Assembly (NCBI GenBank): GCA_037576195.1
Contig: CM075103.1
Span: 19,282,001 to 19,346,000 of the forward strand
Direction: 5' to 3'
Length of the DNA stretch: 64,000 nt
Source of the DNA: Phytoseiulus persimilis
Lineage: Eukaryota; Arthropoda; Arachnida; Mesostigmata; Phytoseiidae
Position numbers and translations under genes: made by a program. This document shows, piece by piece, positions 47,901 through 59,818 of this stretch. Under the pieces are notes generated by a model that ran no database searches, was not told where the DNA came from, and saw only the letters and a program-made list of their open reading frames with translations. Position 1 is the stretch's first letter; the number at the start of each line of letters is the position of its first letter.

Positions 47901-49386
47901 CACAAGTCTGCCGTTAGCCACTCTATACCCCGTCAAAGAACTGAGTTCGTCATCCAGAACAGGGGCTTGCCGTATTGTCATCGTCTACGATTCATGGCGG
48001 AGTCGTTCAACTAGATTTTTTCGTTTCGTGGAGTGGGTCTCAATCGCGGCACTCGGGGATGAAGATTATCACTGGGTACTCCGCGACCGCGAAGACCATG
48101 GGTGAATTGTGGTCGAGCTTTGCTTGGATATTCACTCTTCGCGAGTTTGTCAGCATCGCGAAAACTGAGCTTCACTTTACGCGTGTCGAGCGAGGGACGG
48201 GACTGGATGAAGTGCTTGGTTAAGGGAAGCGAGTGCGGGGTGAGGGGCTCACGGTTCCTCCGTTGGTCGTCACGAGTCTGATCGGAACCTCGAACGTCGG
48301 AAGGTGATTCAATCAATCCATGATCGCATCGTTGATCGCGGCCAACTTTTCATTCGATCCGATGCCGACCGACATGCGGACAGCATCGGAAGTCGCACAT
48401 GTCAAGCTGTTTGTTTTAGCCGACGACGCCCTCGAGGTGATTCGTAGACACCGGCGACGACGACGACAACAACAAACACGCCCATCCTCCGCCAAAGCAC
48501 TCAAAGAGCTGAGGAAGACCACACGCGGACGAGTCGTTGACATCGATTCGCTCAAGTACGAGAGCTAACAACGTTTACTTGTTCGTCCAACTGCGAATTG
48601 TTCCAAGCGGATGGACTCCTCAGTTTCGTGCTTGAATCCTTCGGCTCTTGGCGCCAAGTTTCCGGGAAGACATCGGAGAAATTTCACTACATCACACCTT
48701 GGGTTTCCAGATTGCCTTCCGAGCTTCGATCCACCCGAATTCGGGAGGTCTGTCGTCGGCTTTTCGGCATTCCCCGGCAAGGGGAGCGATGTCAAGCCGA
48801 ACAGAACCCGATTTTCAGGATGACTCTGGAGGAGGATGGCGACATTTAATTTCCACGCAGGTCCCTCGGAATAATTGAGGTTCATTCCGCGCTGTGAAAA
48901 CGAACCCTGATTCCTAGCGGGGTCAAAGTATTGTTCGTGCACGAAGCGTATGCACGTCCGTACTCATGCTTCGTGTGCATCCCATTCGAGTTCACAAAAC
49001 ATGGCTTCGCCCAGCGAAGTCGGAACAACGTGTCTGTGCATTTATTGAGCTTGGGGATTTTCCGCGAATCCGGCACCGAGCGAGTGATGGCTATCCGATG
49101 TGCTTCGATTCAAGTAATTTGGAAATCCGCTGTCACGCTCCTCTGCACCAGAACGTTGTTCATTACAGAAATCTTCTGTGGCGAGGGTTTCGGAGATCTT
49201 CCATTTAGAATATCTCAGGACGTTTTCTCATGACCATTCAGGAGTCGTGGATTTCGCTCCCTGTTCAAACATGTTGGGCTAGAAGCAGGCTCCACTGATG
49301 CGAATTCGGGCTTATGCCGTAGCCACCAAGCAGAGATTCGAAGCCCACTGTCCGGAGCGAACTCCGTTCGTTTCTTGGTCTGAGCG
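38971..49386. other. no confident gene over about 10 kb
   Basis: Chance-length open frames on both strands. Best leads: a plus frame ending at an AAAG|GTGAGT donor at 42412 (contains SAVVGNSLIVNVTRCDT; three plus frames are open there, so unreliable), and an ATG frame at 48320-48568 (MIASLIAANFSFDPMPTDMR). A C/T-rich plus stretch at 44430-44880 lacks stops through composition. Nothing recognisable. Confidence 0.4.
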
Positions 49387-50361
49387 ATGGTGAAAGTGGA
49401 GGGGCATTTGCTGGTTGGACCAGCGTTGTCAACAACTACCGCTCATTCCTCTCAACACATGATAGAGCTCAGATCCCTTTCGCATAAATTCATCGGATCG
49501 GAATCTCTCGACTGTCTCCCAAGACGGTATTACACTGCTGGAATTTTCTTCGCTCGCAGCTCTCTTCTTGACAAGCAGCTGTTCAGCTACATGCTGTCAC
49601 GCATAGGAAATTCTGCTGTCATTCATATTTCGATGCCATTCGTTTACGTGGCACTATTTAATGAAAGTTGTCGCCCGGATGCTTCTCCGGACGGCCGGCG
49701 AGCTCACGAAGCGCGTCGGCCGGCCTGCTGGCCTGCTCGCCTTCCCGGCTGGGTGTATGTGCACAGCGGCTCTCGCACGAAGGTGGTGCGCCTCCCTTCA
49801 ACAACTCCCCACCCTCGAGATGACAGATTTAATTACGAAGATGCTTTCCTTTCTCGCTCTCCTCCGTTCAGTATTCCCTCCGATCCCCCGTTAGGAAAGC
49901 GGCAGATGGCTCTTGGGACCGGAACATACATATTCAACCAGCTATCTCGCGATCGGAAACGCTCGCCCAAACGACGACGAGGACCGTATTGTGAAACTGT
50001 TAGTAACCACCCGATCTGGATTCCGTTCATGGCTGGTTGCGTTGTATATTCCCTCCTCCAATGGAGCGAACGGACCACTCACTATCTCGGCACTCTTCCC
50101 GATATCTCACAATCGTTCTCGTCTCGTTTTTTTCCTAGTTCCATGTCGCAACCGCATCATTGCGAAGAGAGCTGGATTCCACCCGACCGGGAACACCGGA
50201 CAGTGGTGGGCCTCTGTGATCGAGAGCCAGAGACGGACGTGGATTCACCGAATTCGCGAGATTTCAAAGCCGAGCTCGAGATCGAGCTCAGAAGAGGGAT
50301 TCGAGGACCGCGACGGCGATTACAATCTCTGGATGGCGAACATTCTGGACGGCTTTTATGA
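49387..50361 (+). CDS. long open reading frame, function unknown
   Basis: The longest open frame in the window, 324 codons from ATG (GAGCGATGG context), ending TAA-free to TGA. Under a simple random model at 50% GC a run of this length is not expected in 64 kb. The first half has a hydrophobic SAVIHISMPFVYVALF segment; the middle is Arg/Ser/Pro-rich. Its last 230 bases overlap another open plus frame with better codon periodicity (the 50139-50371 entry), so at most one of the two is coding there. No domain recognised. Confidence 0.3.
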   Translation: MVKVEGHLLVGPALSTTTAHSSQHMIELRSLSHKFIGSESLDCLPRRYYTAGIFFARSSLLDKQLFSYMLSRIGNSAVIHISMPFVYVALFNESCRPDASPDGRRAHEARRPACWPARLPGWVYVHSGSRTKVVRLPSTTPHPRDDRFNYEDAFLSRSPPFSIPSDPPLGKRQMALGTGTYIFNQLSRDRKRSPKRRRGPYCETVSNHPIWIPFMAGCVVYSLLQWSERTTHYLGTLPDISQSFSSRFFPSSMSQPHHCEESWIPPDREHRTVVGLCDREPETDVDSPNSRDFKAELEIELRRGIRGPRRRLQSLDGEHSGRLL

Positions 50362-50371
50362 CGAGGCCTGA
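50139..50371 (+). CDS. candidate terminal exon
   Basis: A very good acceptor (TCTCGTCTCGTTTTTTTCCTAG, ending 50138) precedes a frame of 76 codons to TGA 50371 when entered after two bases. Codons are strongly purine-first with C/G third bases near the end (EEGFEDRDGDYNLWMANILD). It competes with the overlapping long frame 49387-50361. No family recognised; the upstream exon is unknown. Confidence 0.35.
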
Positions 50372-51819
50372 GTCTTCGAGGTCGAGCAAAGAGACAGAAC
50401 AACGAAGCGAATATGAAAGCTTACACAAAGGAAGACTATGCTTTTCAAATGCAGACCACTGGCAGCGAAGCATCAAAGACGTGCATATGCTGTATGTGGC
50501 CCTACATGCTCGCACACACGCACGTACAGTGCTAGAGACACGTGCCCTGACAGTCGTACACGGGAGAGCACGAATGAACGCGTGCTTCCAGTCGGGTAGG
50601 GGAGAGCTTCTGCTCGCGATTTCCGCTCAACCGGACGGAGGAAGACGGCGTCGTATTGACGTTTAGACTCCGTCTCATCGAACTGCAAGAATATATCTCA
50701 CGCCGTACTTCCAGCCTTCTCCATAACTGGATCGCCGATAGCACATCACATTCCCACAGAGCGACATGACATCATTTCGCGTCGGTATAATAGTTGGCCG
50801 TTACAGTTGGTCCTAGCGACCTCGCTAAGGACCCGCTAAGGAGACACTCGAAGATGAACTCCCTGTTCAAATTCTATCCTCGCACGGATATCGAATATGA
50901 CGAGATCTATCATGAAGCATTCAGCAGTCGGATTTCATCTCGTCCGGATTTGCTGCAGCAGGCATCGAGACGTCAAACTGCATGCGAAGGCCGTTCGCCG
51001 AATATCTTGGGTCTTTCGGGAATGCGATCATTCTTAGCGACGATCCTGCGCAACTTTGTGTGGATCCCCTGGATTCGAAGTTTAGGGCGAACCCAACTTT
51101 AGGGCATGGCCCCCTTCGCTTCAGGAATTCGAGGGGGCGAAGGACTCTTCGGCCCCCCGCCACGAGTGTCAGAATGGTCTAGCTCCACCGAATTTTGAGT
51201 AGGTCCTCGATACCCCAACAGTATTCAAATAACTTCCCCTGTCAAATTACGATTCTCCTTCCCACCATCAATCGCTCCAGGAAACGTGTAGAGAAGAGAT
51301 TTCAAGCTTCTCGTTCATTATTTCTGACGTACATTGTCCTCCCGACGAGTTTTTCCATCTTCTCGTTTCTCCGGCCACCCTGTCCTTGTTGTCGTATCCG
51401 TGACACCGCCTGCGACGGCTGCCGAGTGGAATGGGCGTGGGAACGAGCATGAGAATGGAATCACGTAGCAATTGCGGTTGTGTACCTGCGGATTTGCGGT
51501 ATGAGCTGCGCCAAGTAGCGGACGAGACGGTTTGATCGCCGAGTGTGTCAGTAGCGTCCGAAAGGTCGTTTCACGTCAGAAGGGAAAGATTGCCTCGTCG
51601 TCAGCTTTCTCGAATCGGGTTGTTATCACGGGGTGTCCTATAGCTCAGTTTTGCTCGAAATAACAGCACGAAACCTCTGACTGCGGAGCGAGACGAATTT
51701 CTCGAAGGGGAGAGCAAATTTCCGGACTCGGATAGGTTCAGAACCGTGAGAGCTCCACTATGGAATGGCGCCAAATTGAATGTTCGAAATGTGATGGGGA
51801 GCAATATGTATTTTGCTCG

Positions 51820-51830
51820 CCCCCCCCCCC
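51820..51830 (+). repeat. poly-C run
   Basis: Eleven consecutive C residues, one of four such runs in the window (others at 34362, 34436 and 53977); prone to length errors in sequencing. Confidence 0.85.
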
Positions 51831-53976
51831 TCCCTGCTCCCCTGCATACGCGCGAGTTTCTTCCAAGTCCTGCAACTGTCGATGCTTCATTCGATAAATC
51901 GTACAGCCAAGCAACCTTATCACGCGGATGCGGGAGAACCGAGAACGGTCGGAGCTGAAAAGATATAGGGACGGTGGGAGCAGGCCATGATCATCGTGGG
52001 GACTTCAAAAATACGTAGCTGCAATTGATATCGACAAATGATACGCTGCGGGTGTCTGTCGTCTCGTTTTTCCTTTTGAGGAGAAAAAACGGGCGGAGCG
52101 CTTCTCACTCTTCGTCGGGGTCGTCCTTCTTTCGTCTCTGTTCTCCATCGGGGGAGTCGGCGCTTCGAGGATAACCCCGGCCCGCCGACAGTTCGATGAT
52201 TCTTTTCTCAGATTTTCGCTCTTTCGCACAATATCCTTGTCAGCCAACCCAGCCGCAGGATGCTTTCGGCCATCTGTGCAGCTGCGCTCCGGATCCTCCT
52301 GCCCCGACCACCGCTCGCTGCCAGCCTTTAGATACATGCGTTCTTGAGAATCATTGAGATCAGAAATGGGCCGAATTCTTCTCCCCACTGAGACAGTCGG
52401 CCGCGAGCTCGAAAACAGGAGCGATAGCCCTGAGGTTCGGGAAAAAAACTATGTCTACTGGAGTTATCGACGGAGGTCTATCAGCTCCGCCCAGGCAAAA
52501 CTTCTCAGCACTTGCTCCACCGAAGAATCCGACTCTCAAAAATTCCGGCAGGGTGCCTGGAGAGCGCCATCAGGATCAGGAGAACGGGTTCAGCCGCAAG
52601 GGCCCTCCGGGAACAACACTGAAACGAAGTCGGGGGCCGCTGCTCCTCAGCAGGTCTCCATCTCGCGGCTCGCAACATTTCCGATGCGATGTCAGGGAAC
52701 CGTCGTAACGAAGGGTTTTCTTCCAAAAATATTGAGAGCTCGTTACTTTGCCCTCCGTTCTTGGCTCTATTTGGAGTGATAATAAGAAGTGAGCATCCTG
52801 TTTGACGACGAAAGAAGGTCCTCAACTTGATTCGAACATAATGAAGAGAGGCAAGCCTTTGTTCGAGTCTTCGTTTATTACCTTATGCTTAGCTTGCTCT
52901 TGTCTCGATTTTCCGTTCCGCCGTCTCTCTCGGCTGCATGCGGTCCCCTTCGGTCCCCTTGCTAGTTCTCTCGTGCCGTTGATTGTCATCGCGCAGGAAG
53001 AGAGCACGAGCGGGGCGGCCGAATCGAGGTGAGCCGGGCAAGGCGGAGCGGGTCGGACGAGTCGGGGCAACGTATAGAATAAGATGACAAATTGATCCGA
53101 CGACGTTGTCCGCTGGTACTTTTTCCATCGTTCGTTCTCCGAGCCAGAGGGCGGGAGAGCGGGGATGAGAGTGGGCGTGAGGGAGGAAAATTAAGTAACG
53201 GAGGACGCTGGCAATGAGTTAAAAAGGGAGACAGCTTATCGACGCTCGATAACTGTTGAACCTCCGGCCGAACGTACGTCGACCGTGTTGCTATCATCAT
53301 GGATTTGATGGATCGAAGCTGTGGATACGGTGATGAATGGATCGAGATATGGGTCGCGACCGATGCTTCGCGTCGTTTCGTAGCTGTTTATCACCCCACT
53401 CCGTCTGTCTGATCGGCGAATGTGACTAATCTCTGAGATCACGACAGCTCGAGGCTAGGCGGAGAGAAGTTTAATCACTTAAAGTGTCTCCTCGGCTGTT
53501 TCTAACCGGCTTCGCGATGCCGTACCCAGGCAGGATTCTTACCCGTCACGGCCTGAAGGTCATTCCTGCTCCCGGGATGTTACGTATTCCTCAAATCTGA
53601 GATCGCGTGCTCCAAAATCCCGATATCGAATCGGAACGCGCTCATCGACGACGCGGAGGGGCGTCACGGAAACCGGCGGACGGTTCTAGACTGCGAACGA
53701 CCCTCCCATGTTGAGGTTTGGCCACTGTTCCCGAAGCACGTGGACACCAAGCTGCCGAGACGTGCGTCGTCTTCCCGGCCCAGGTTGACCTTGAGCCTGA
53801 TCTGTCCGCTTCTCTGGAGATCCGTCTCCTGGCACGTCCTTGGGCATCGAGCATGTTCGAGGATACGCTTACAGAGCCCAGGTCGGACGGAGCTAGACGT
53901 CGTTCAACCAGGGCGAGAACCAACTGACACGAAAGCGGGACGTCTGCGTAATAAGTCGTTGAAAAAAGTAATGTCT

Positions 53977-53987
53977 CCCCCCCCCCC
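53977..53987 (+). repeat. poly-C run
   Basis: Eleven consecutive C residues following AATGTCT. Confidence 0.85.
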
Positions 53988-55250
53988 TCGATGAGGTGAC
54001 CTAACCAAATTCCTCTGATTTCGACTCGTCTGGGACTTTGACTTCCAGAACGAACGCAATTTGGGGAGACGTCAAACGAGGGGATCTTCATCAGGATCCT
54101 GCATTGTGGGAAAAACTGAAACTATCCGGAAGTATTCCCTCCTTATGATCGTGGAAACCGTGCAGGTGGATGGTGATGTCCATCGAGCGAAGAGCCGTCA
54201 AGACTGTTGTTCAAATTTCCCGTTCGAAGCTTTCGCGAGGGAACTCGCTACTCCCATGGGCGTCTATGGGCCCCATGTTGAAGGCCCACATTGTCACGAG
54301 GTTCTCCGGATCTCAGCGGATAGAGCGTGTCTTTTGCCGTGTAGTTGGAGTTAAAAATCATGAAATCGAACCTATCTGATCTTTCTTCGGGCCTGAATAA
54401 GTCCTATGAGGGCATTCAGTCGGCCTCCGTTCCAATAGGTTTCTGACGTTTTCCCCCGCCTGCCGCTCAATTTTTCCAAAGGCTGCAGGCTGTAAACAGA
54501 GCACAAGTCGAGATCTTCCCCAACTTTCTGCAAAACCTAGCCGTCATGCCCATTCATTTCAAAACGACATTTGGAATTGACAACCAGCGCGGGAGAGCTC
54601 TCCACCTGAGAACTCTCAGTTCAAAAGTTTCAGGGCGCAGATCGCTGGTCCCCGTTTCATTCCCTCGCTCCCAATGGCTTCTCTCTCCGGTCGTCAAATC
54701 TCCCCCCACGACCTTTTGAATCTCCTGAGCTCGTACTCGCTCACTTCCCCGGTGCGCCGCGAGTGTCTCCGCGAGGACACATGACATCGACAGCTGCTCT
54801 CTTCAGCACCGGAGAGCCAGTCAAACGACCCGGCAAATCTTTCCTCGTGACAACATTGAAAGTGACCCACAGGAAACCACAGATTCGGTCGTCGGTACCT
54901 TCGCCACAGCAGAGGACTCCGGTGACAGCCAGTGCGCCCAAGTAGTTGTCCGGGGAAAACGAGTTTAGATGGAGATCTTCGACAATCTGGGCATCTCCGC
55001 AAGAGAAAGAGAGTTCCCAAAATTCTCCCTCCTTATCGCCTAGTGACGTGAGGGAAACATAAACACAAACCGCTCATAGCGGCAAAGAACGGGGAAGAAC
55101 GATCGAAGGGAAAGGGTTCTTATCTCCCTCGCTGGATGGCTAGAGCCGTTGCTTCGAACAATGATTCTCGGTTTCATCGAACTCGCTGACGTGGAGATTT
55201 CCCTCTCCTTGTCGGCGCGGAGTTTACGGTCAGATACCGTGTGTCTGTGT

Positions 55251-55273
55251 GGGGGGTGGGGGGAGGGGGAGGG
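55251..55273 (+). other. strong G-quadruplex motif
   Basis: GGGGGGTGGGGGGAGGGGGAGGG has four or more G-runs separated by single bases, the tightest quadruplex pattern in the window. It follows a TGTGTCTGTG stretch. No gene is assigned nearby. Confidence 0.85.
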
Positions 55274-58200
55274 CAAAATCCCGCTGGTCAAGTCTGGAAA
55301 ATCATTCGAGTTCCATGGAGACAGCAACGACCCCATCAAAATCTGGGCCGTGCTCACACATGCTTAGTATATGCACAAGTTCAGCAGCACTCACCGCACA
55401 CCACCGAAAACTCCTTGGATATGTCGCAAGAGGGCTGAACTTCGGAACTTTCTAGGGGGAAGGCTCGGATCAGAATGATCTCATGATCTTTTCTCCTAAT
55501 TTCTTCGATGAGAATGTCAACGGAATTTTCGAAGCATCTTCAAAAGTGTTCTCTTTTAGTCATATTGGGGTCTCTCTTAGTGAATTCGAAATTCGCCGAA
55601 ATGTCACGTGATCCAAAGCTGGCATCAGGTCACAGAGAACTTTGTACTGAAGCTCGATGCGATGATCGGCTGGGGATTCCCTGAAGTTTCTGAGCCCGAG
55701 CTGCAGGTCTCGAACATCTGCATTCAGACACAAGCTCTGTGATTGAAGCGAAGTACCAGATAGCTGGAACAGTAGGGGTCATTTGTTTGCTAGTGAGGTC
55801 GGCTGATCGTATCTGTTTGAGCTGTTAATTTCTGCTCAGTTCGGCGTTCATCCCGCCATGGAGCTGGCGGGTAGCTTATCTCCCTCATTTCTCAAGCGGG
55901 GGCACTCCGAGAAAGATGCCACGTTCGAAATCCGGAAAGAACCCGGTCACGATCAGTTTTACTGACCTGTGATAATCTGAATCGTTCCATTCTTCCCTGC
56001 CCTCGTCGGAAGCTTGAGTTCCTCGCAAGAATTTCCCCGTTGGAGCTTTGGGGCCCAGCTCCACGACACTTGGCTTCTCAATGCCAGATCTTTCACGTGC
56101 GATATCTTGAGAGAACACCGATGGTGATTAAAGAAGCTGCATCACGAATCCTCCTTCCCGGATCCGGAGAAACAGCCGGCATCTGTAGGTGTGCGAGAAG
56201 CGCTTCACTTCTCACGGCCGCTGGAGTCCCTGGGCTGGGATCTATCCCGTTCAGACGAGCGGACGAACAGCGTTTCCGGAATGAGTAACGGAACAAACAG
56301 GCAGCACGTGATTTACAACTTCATTGACTCTTCCATTTATTCAGCTCTCGCAAGTGATCCCGCGCGTGTGTTACCCTGAAGCGCTTCGACAGGACTCTCA
56401 CTGCAATATGGTTGCTCATGCAGAGGATGGTTCAGATTTGAATTCTGAACGGGCTAGATCACCGTAACAGACATGCACCTCCCATGCGAGTAAAAGAACG
56501 TTCTCGAGGATGGATCCGCCTCGAGAAGTTCCTGTCGCCGTTTTCTTGGATGCAAATCCCGAGATATACTTCGAGTACCAACAGATTCGGTGCCGGATCT
56601 CCCCGACTTGAGTGTGGGGATGAGGATGGTTCCGGGGAGAGTCGAGGCCGGAACGAATTGGGAGCGAACCGGTGGCCAGACAACCGTATGGCACGGGAAC
56701 CGTAGACTGCGAGTCACATAGTCTTTCGTCGGTATGCCGGGCTGTTTTTCGGTTTATGATTGCGTCTGACTCCCGGCCGGCGGGTGGAACAAGTTCTTTC
56801 GACCCCCGATGTCCCGCCGGCCGTGCCCAGCACCCAAAACGCCAGTCGCTGGCGAGTCAGACTGACTCAGTCCTTGTCTGAGGAAAGCTAGTTCACGGAC
56901 CCGGTTCACAGACAGCGGAGCTTTTTAAACTCCACCCTCCTCGAAATGGTATTCGACACGCTACGGTTTCTCGTTTGAGGAAGCGAGCGAGCGCGTTTGA
57001 GATCTCGGGTCTGGACGGAACCGAAGAAGTTGGAGCCAGTCCCAACGCGGAGCGCTCATCGCGAGTCCTGCGTGCTCCTGTGGAAAACTCGCGACTGCGA
57101 GGCCCGGGCTTGGCTTCTCCCAGGAAGCTCCAATGCAGACGAACTTGACATTCGAATCCACGCGACGGAATGAAACAAACACTCTCGGGGAAAACATCAC
57201 CGGGGATCCTTCTATCTAGAAAACTTTTATTCGAGTGCTCGTCTCCATGATCGTCCTCATCTGACCGATTCGGAAAGTTTCCCCGAGAGTCCATCCGAGT
57301 AGCCAACCAGTCGTAGCTCAGGAACGCTACTTTCCGCAGACTTGTTGCGGAATGGTCCACGCTGCGTCATTCCGTTAGCGATCGTTTGAAAAAATCGTTC
57401 GTTTATTGCTCTCGGCCAAGTGGACCAAGCTTTATCGTAATTACGTCTGTGCACTCCTCGCTTAACGACGAAAGCTCGTGCAATCGTTTCACTCCCCCCG
57501 AACTGCGTACCTAACCGCTTCCATAAAATCACCGCAAATCCGAGTGCCCAGCAACCATAGAGGGCTCCGCCAGCGCCACAAATCCGAAGTCATATCTTCC
57601 CAGAGCCTGAATCCTATCTGGGCAAAAAACGAAATACAAAAGGGAAAAACGGGTTGTCAGATAAGAGATAACTTATTGCCCGGATAAAAAAGAGCGACAA
57701 CATGGGAAAGACTCACTTAACGTGTCGCCCGCTGAACCACCCTCAGGGCTTGCCATCGGTATGACCACCCAGCTTGCCAATTATTTCGTCTGCCGTTTTA
57801 TTTTCCCCATTCCCCCACTGCTTCTCTTTTCCAATGTTTGAAGACTTCGCTCCGGGGATCGCATCGAACACACGAATGCCGAGCGACGCCGATATCTAGA
57901 TTCATGATGAACCCTTGAATCAGCACGTCGGTACGAGCTAAAGATGTTCCTGAAACGCGCCGAAGGACAAAATCAGAGAACGGATCGACGGGATGGAAAG
58001 TAGTTTCACTGCATGGGGTTTCTCCTCGGCATGTGTCTCTTGCCTGGAGGAAAATCTTGCTGTCGAGTCCACACACAGCCGTGACTCGTCAAGAATGCGC
58101 GAAAAGAAAACGCGCCAAGTGGACATCTAGTGGCCGGATCGCGCAGAGCGTCTCCGGTCGTAAGAAACTTTCTCTCCACCTTCGCTCGCTATGTTTCTCT

Positions 58201-58573
58201 CGGTCCTTTTCTTTGTTCCGTTATCATAGCCACACCTGCGCCGCCTCTGAGCGAGGAGACGAGCGAACGGGCGGGCGAGCGATAACGACACTAATATACT
58301 GCTTGTTGTGCGGATAACACTTTGGCCCCAACCACGAACTCGGCAGCAAAGAACTAACCTATCACAACTGACGATCCGAAGAAGCCGGGGGAACGGTGCG
58401 GACGGGAAGAGGATGAAGGGGAAATCGGCTTGGCCGGGGCAGAAAGAAGTGTGGTGGAAGTTCGGGGCCCAGGCAACACGGTATATCGCCGTCGCCGTTG
58501 TTGTTCAAGTTGTTGTTGCTCTCTCCGTGATAAGTGGGGGGCGATATCTTCGGATTTGGCCGATCGAGCTGCA
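55274..58573. other. no confident gene; likely promoter region of the next candidate at its right end
   Basis: Only chance-length open frames. The last 400 bases contain CG-rich and GTTGTTGTT sequence just before the candidate start codon at 58574. Confidence 0.4.
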
Positions 58574-58902
58574 ATGACCCCCAGGGACTCGTTCAACAAA
58601 GAGCTACCGAGCCTTCCTGCTCAGGAGAGGAATCGATTGCCTGAAAGGAAGTGAGGAAGACCGTGTTGTTGATACATGCTGTTTGCTTGGAATTTCGAAG
58701 CTGGAGATCTGTCGAATCTCCTGCATTTCTCTGAGCTGGACAAGCCCCAACGATTCCTAACCGCGGACGACGCTCGGAACGAATTTGGAATGGATAAAAA
58801 TTGTCGATCAAACCCGTTCTCTTAGAGCCGAGACTAACATGATTCGTTTCTCTTGCAGATGTGATTTACCGGCCACGCCTCCCGGGAAAAAATCCAACCA
58901 CT
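58574..58902 (+). CDS. candidate 5' coding exons (77 + 44 nt) of an unrecognised gene
   Basis: ATG 58574 opens 25 codons (MTPRDSFNKELPSLPAQERN onward) to a donor at AGGAA|GTGAGG. The next exon, 58859-58902, has a textbook 3' intron end: branch-point-like ACTAAC, then GATTCGTTTCTCTTGCAG. It ends at ACT|GTAAGT. The join keeps the frame: K, then CDLPATPPGKKSNH, leaving one base. The product would be Pro/Lys/Arg-rich and presumably cytosolic or nuclear. A possible third exon begins near 59033 and reads SVFSERMVVSAYMSPLG, but its acceptor is weak. The domain is unknown. Upstream in-frame sequence is open to 58430, so an earlier start is possible. Confidence 0.45.
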
Positions 58903-59300
58903 GTAAGTACCGCTCGATAGTCGCGTTATATAGATGAGAAGATTTCAAGGAGACTCCAAAGTTCACTTGATCGGCGCATTTTCAGGACACTTGCAGCTCT
59001 TATCGAACGTATGACGATCGGCTGCAGGTTCTGTGTTTTCTGAACGAATGGTTGTCTCCGCTTATATGAGTCCACTAGGGCCTGCCAGTGGTCAGGGTGT
59101 CCTAGGAGTCTCGGGACTGAATTGAATGGCTGGGAGGCTCGCACAGAATCGCAATTTTCTCACGTCGGGAAAATCTCGCATGAGCTATCGGCATCCGAAT
59201 GAGTTGATGAATCGGTTTATGTTATCTCCATTTGTTCCACGCTCTCTAATATTCCCCGCATGCGCAATGGTGTTTTGTGTACCTATTTCTCGTGTTCTAG

Positions 59301-59528
59301 GCCGCTCACGCGCAATCTAGTTCTAAGGAGTCGGAAGGCGCCGGTATATTCTGTTTGGAGGCAGTGCTTGGGAGTCAGGGCTCCGAACAGTTGCTCATCC
59401 TCGTCAGGGTCACAGATCTCACAATTCACTATGGCGAGTTGATCCACTCGCCATTGAAGGTGTCGATGGAAAGGATCAATATTCTTTCTGGAAACGAAAC
59501 AATGTCTCCGATGCAGGCAAAATCATGA
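59301..59528 (+). CDS. candidate exon after a strong acceptor
   Basis: The acceptor TTTTGTGTACCTATTTCTCGTGTTCTAG is among the best in the window. The frame following in phase 0 is open for 75 codons to TGA 59528, reading AAHAQSSSKESEGAG and EQLLILVRVTDLTIHYGELI. An AG directly before AHA-QSSS would suit the end of a signal peptide encoded upstream, but no such exon was found, and the phase does not match the exon ending at 58902 without one more exon. No family recognised. Confidence 0.35.
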   Translation, partial: AAHAQSSSKESEGAGIFCLEAVLGSQGSEQLLILVRVTDLTIHYGELIHSPLKVSMERINILSGNETMSPMQAKS

Positions 59529-59818
59529 ATAAGGTCTGCGGGTGCAAACCCTCGGAGAGGACTGTGAGTTGACAACGACTCTAGCTCTCGCAGGTCGACT
59601 ACAGCTGAATTCTTTTCCCGAAAAACCGAGGGAGCCTCCCATGGAAAATGTCGACGACTACTCCATATTCATCGCATATCCTTTTTCGTGCTTCCCGACC
59701 GGATTCGAGTCATTGGTCACGGGAAGACTCATCGTCGAGGCAACCAGAATATGCCGCCGTTCGGATTCTCCATTCTTGCTCCCGTTTCTACACTCTTCCC
59801 TTGATACCAGACCATAGC

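Larger units (their letters stand above)
50372..55250. other. no confident gene
   Basis: Chance-length open frames. Poly-C runs lie at 51820-51830 and 53977-53987. At 51110-51157 a GC-rich stretch can form two mutually exclusive hairpins (CCTTCGC with GCGAAGG, or GGGGGCGAAG with CTTCGGCCCCC allowing one bulge). Confidence 0.45.

Noticed and set aside
52005..52825. Open frames on both strands rich in Arg, Ser and Lys
   Set aside because: Neither strand has consistent codon rhythm or a convincing exon boundary.
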